Positions 62,594 through 64,000 of a DNA stretch of 64,000 nucleotides are shown one piece after another. The notes under the pieces were generated by a model. The model worked only from the letters and a program-made list of their open reading frames with translations, searched no databases and had not been told where the DNA came from. Made by a program: the position numbers and the translations under genes. This DNA comes from Amycolatopsis aidingensis (GTDB taxonomy: Bacteria; Actinomycetota; Actinomycetes; Mycobacteriales; Pseudonocardiaceae), in the NCBI RefSeq assembly GCF_018885265.1, contig NZ_CP076538.1:3322001-3386000 (forward strand). The letters run 5' to 3'. Every line of letters begins with the position of its first letter. Position 1 is the first letter of the stretch.

Positions 62594-63556
62594 GTGAGCC
62601 GCTACAGCCGCCGCGCGTTCGGCCGGGTCGGCGCGGCAGCCGCGCTGGGCGCGGCCCCGGTCGCGGCCGGAGGGGTCGCCAACGCCGGCACGGCAGGGAC
62701 CGGCCGGTGCCGGACGTTCGTCTTCGTGCCTGGCGCCTTCGGCCGGGCCGCCATGTTCGGCTATCTGGTGAACGCGCTGGCCGCCCGCGGGCATCGCGCG
62801 CTCGCCGTGGAACTGCCCGGCCACCAGCCCGGGATGGTGCCCTACGGCCCCGGGTTCCAGGCACCCCAGGACCTCGCGGCGTGGGCGGCCGTGCCCTCCC
62901 CGCTGGCCGGTATCGGCCTGCGCGAGTACGTGCGGCACACCATCGGGGTGGTGCGCGCGGCCGCAGGGCACGGCCGGGTCGTGCTGGCAGGTGCCAGCGC
63001 GGGTGGCCTGGTGATCGGCCTGGTGGCCCAGGCGGTACCGCACCTGATCGAGCATCTGGTCTACGAGGACGCCTTCTGCTGCGTGCGGCTGCCCAGTATC
63101 GCCGAGTACTACCGGACCCCGGAGGCCGAGGGCGCGCACAACGAGTTCGTCGGCCGCGCCCTGGTCGGCGACCCGGCCCGGCTGGGCGCGCTGCGGGTGA
63201 ACTGGCGCTCAGCCGACCCGGACTTCCTCGGCGAGGCCCGGCCAGCCTTCCTCACTCCGGACGCGCCGGACCGGGAACTGTTGGACGTGCTGAACATCCT
63301 GTACCCGGACGATCCACTCGGGCTCAACCAGGCCGACGCCCGGATCGACCCCCGGCGGTGGGGCCGGATCCGGCGCACCTTCGTCCGGCACACCCGCGAC
63401 GGCCTGGTGCCACTCGCGCTACAGGACCGGATGATCCGTGAGGCGGACGAGCTCACCCCCGGCAACCCGTTCCGGGTGCGCAGCGTGGCCACCGGGCACA
63501 CACCCGCCGCGGACAGGCTTCCCGAGGTCGTGGCGATCCTCGATGAACTCGGCTGA
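62594..63556 (+). CDS. Alpha/beta hydrolase with a twin-arginine signal
   Basis: 320 residues. GTG 62594 is favoured over GTG 62591 because AAGGAG is then 6 nt upstream. The first 30 residues (RYSRRAFGRVGAAAALG...) have the SRRxF Tat pattern, a hydrophobic Ala-rich segment and a likely cleavage zone near GVANAGT. The mature part begins FVFVPGAFG, has the nucleophile motif GASAG, and ends with a likely catalytic His (TGHTPAADR). It resembles EstC/salicylate-esterase-like hydrolases. In this cluster an exported esterase could remove an acyl group from a secreted precursor or act on imported compound. The substrate is unknown, and it is unlike a typical type II PKS-editing thioesterase because it is predicted to be secreted. 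Confidence 0.88.
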   Translation: MSRYSRRAFGRVGAAAALGAAPVAAGGVANAGTAGTGRCRTFVFVPGAFGRAAMFGYLVNALAARGHRALAVELPGHQPGMVPYGPGFQAPQDLAAWAAVPSPLAGIGLREYVRHTIGVVRAAAGHGRVVLAGASAGGLVIGLVAQAVPHLIEHLVYEDAFCCVRLPSIAEYYRTPEAEGAHNEFVGRALVGDPARLGALRVNWRSADPDFLGEARPAFLTPDAPDRELLDVLNILYPDDPLGLNQADARIDPRRWGRIRRTFVRHTRDGLVPLALQDRMIREADELTPGNPFRVRSVATGHTPAADRLPEVVAILDELG

Positions 63557-63592
63557 ACCCGGCCGACCCACCGAGCCCGAAGGGTGACGGAG

Positions 63593-64000
63593 ATGAAGGC
63601 ACTCGTGCTCGCAGGCGGCGCCGGTACCCGGCTGCGCCCGATCACGCACACCTCGGCCAAACAACTGGTTCCGGTGGCGAACAAGCCCATCCTGTTCTAC
63701 GGCCTGGAGTCGATCGCCGCGGCCGGGATCACCGAGGTCGGCATCGTCGTCGGCGACACCGAGGCCGAGGTGCGGGCGGCGATCGGCGACGGTTCCCGGT
63801 TCGGCGTCGCGGTGACCTACCTGCGCCAGCAGGCACCGCTCGGCCTCGCGCACGCGGTGCTGATCGCCGCGGACTTCCTCGGCGGTGACGACTTCCTGAT
63901 GTTCCTCGGGGACAACTTCGTGTTCGGCGGCATCACCGAGGTGGTGCGGCGGTTCACCGAGCAGCGGCCGGACGCCCAGGTCCTGGTCACCAAGGTGGCC
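63593..64000 (+). CDS. Glucose-1-phosphate thymidylyltransferase, cut by the window end
   Basis: 136 residues are visible from ATG 63593, with GACGGAG ahead of it. The opening MKALVLAGGAGTRLRPITHT is the nucleotidyltransferase signature, followed by KQLVPVANKPILFYG and GDNFVFGG. This is close in style to the long StrD-type enzymes of antibiotic clusters, which make dTDP-glucose from dTTP and glucose-1-phosphate, the entry to dTDP-deoxysugars. It follows the hydrolase by 36 bp in the same operon. Further dTDP-sugar genes are expected just right of the window. Confidence 0.93.
   Translation, partial: MKALVLAGGAGTRLRPITHTSAKQLVPVANKPILFYGLESIAAAGITEVGIVVGDTEAEVRAAIGDGSRFGVAVTYLRQQAPLGLAHAVLIAADFLGGDDFLMFLGDNFVFGGITEVVRRFTEQRPDAQVLVTKVA

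Overview
The window is high-GC actinobacterial DNA carrying most of a giant modular type I polyketide synthase (PKS) cluster for a glycosylated macrolide-type product. Codon use, GTG starts and the DUF222/HNH gene suggest a filamentous actinomycete; a Pseudonocardiales host is a guess. I do not recognise the cluster as a specific known compound.

Layout. 1-30156 (+): three PKS genes in a row. The first is cut by the window edge and carries three modules, the second has two fully reducing modules, and the third has the last module plus a thioesterase. 30177-34113: an apparently unrelated block (DUF222-HNH protein, methyltransferase, luciferase-like oxidoreductase, divergent LysR regulator). 34103-36689 (-): cytochrome P450, [3Fe-4S] ferredoxin, second P450. 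36930-54839 (+): two more PKS genes. The first of these starts the assembly line with an unusual ACP-KS-AT-AT-KR-ACP layout. 54918-58507 (+): a heterodimeric ABC exporter pair. 58508-58750: a 21-bp-period inverted repeat array between convergent genes. 58751-64000: two paralogous glycosyltransferases flanking a GDP-mannose 4,6-dehydratase-like gene, then a Tat-signal alpha/beta hydrolase and a truncated glucose-1-phosphate thymidylyltransferase. No gene-free stretch exceeds 300 bases; the longest are 58508-58750 and 36690-36929.

How it fits together. Physical order is not biosynthetic order. The gene at 36930 (starter loading plus module 1) should hand to the gene at 43172 (modules 2-3), then to PKS modules at least partly outside the window. 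The chain then passes through the gene cut by the left edge, the gene at 11648 and the gene at 24172, where the thioesterase releases it. Domain content predicts a carboxyl end with a 2,3-alkene, a saturated C4-C8 stretch, a C9 ketone, oxygen at C11 and C13, and a C12 methyl. P450s and glycosyltransferases would decorate it and the ABC pair would export it.

Two cautions and two leads. Five one-base deficits in G runs break two PKS genes here and look like sequence errors. Three PKS segments are almost identical and have odd codon use. Three promoters (P450/PKS divergent region, glycosyltransferase/dehydratase divergent region, second glycosyltransferase) share a 16-bp operator resembling the PimM-type PAS-LuxR box, each 60-63 nt upstream of a start codon. 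The starter AT lost the Arg that binds extender carboxylates, so a monocarboxylic starter is likely.
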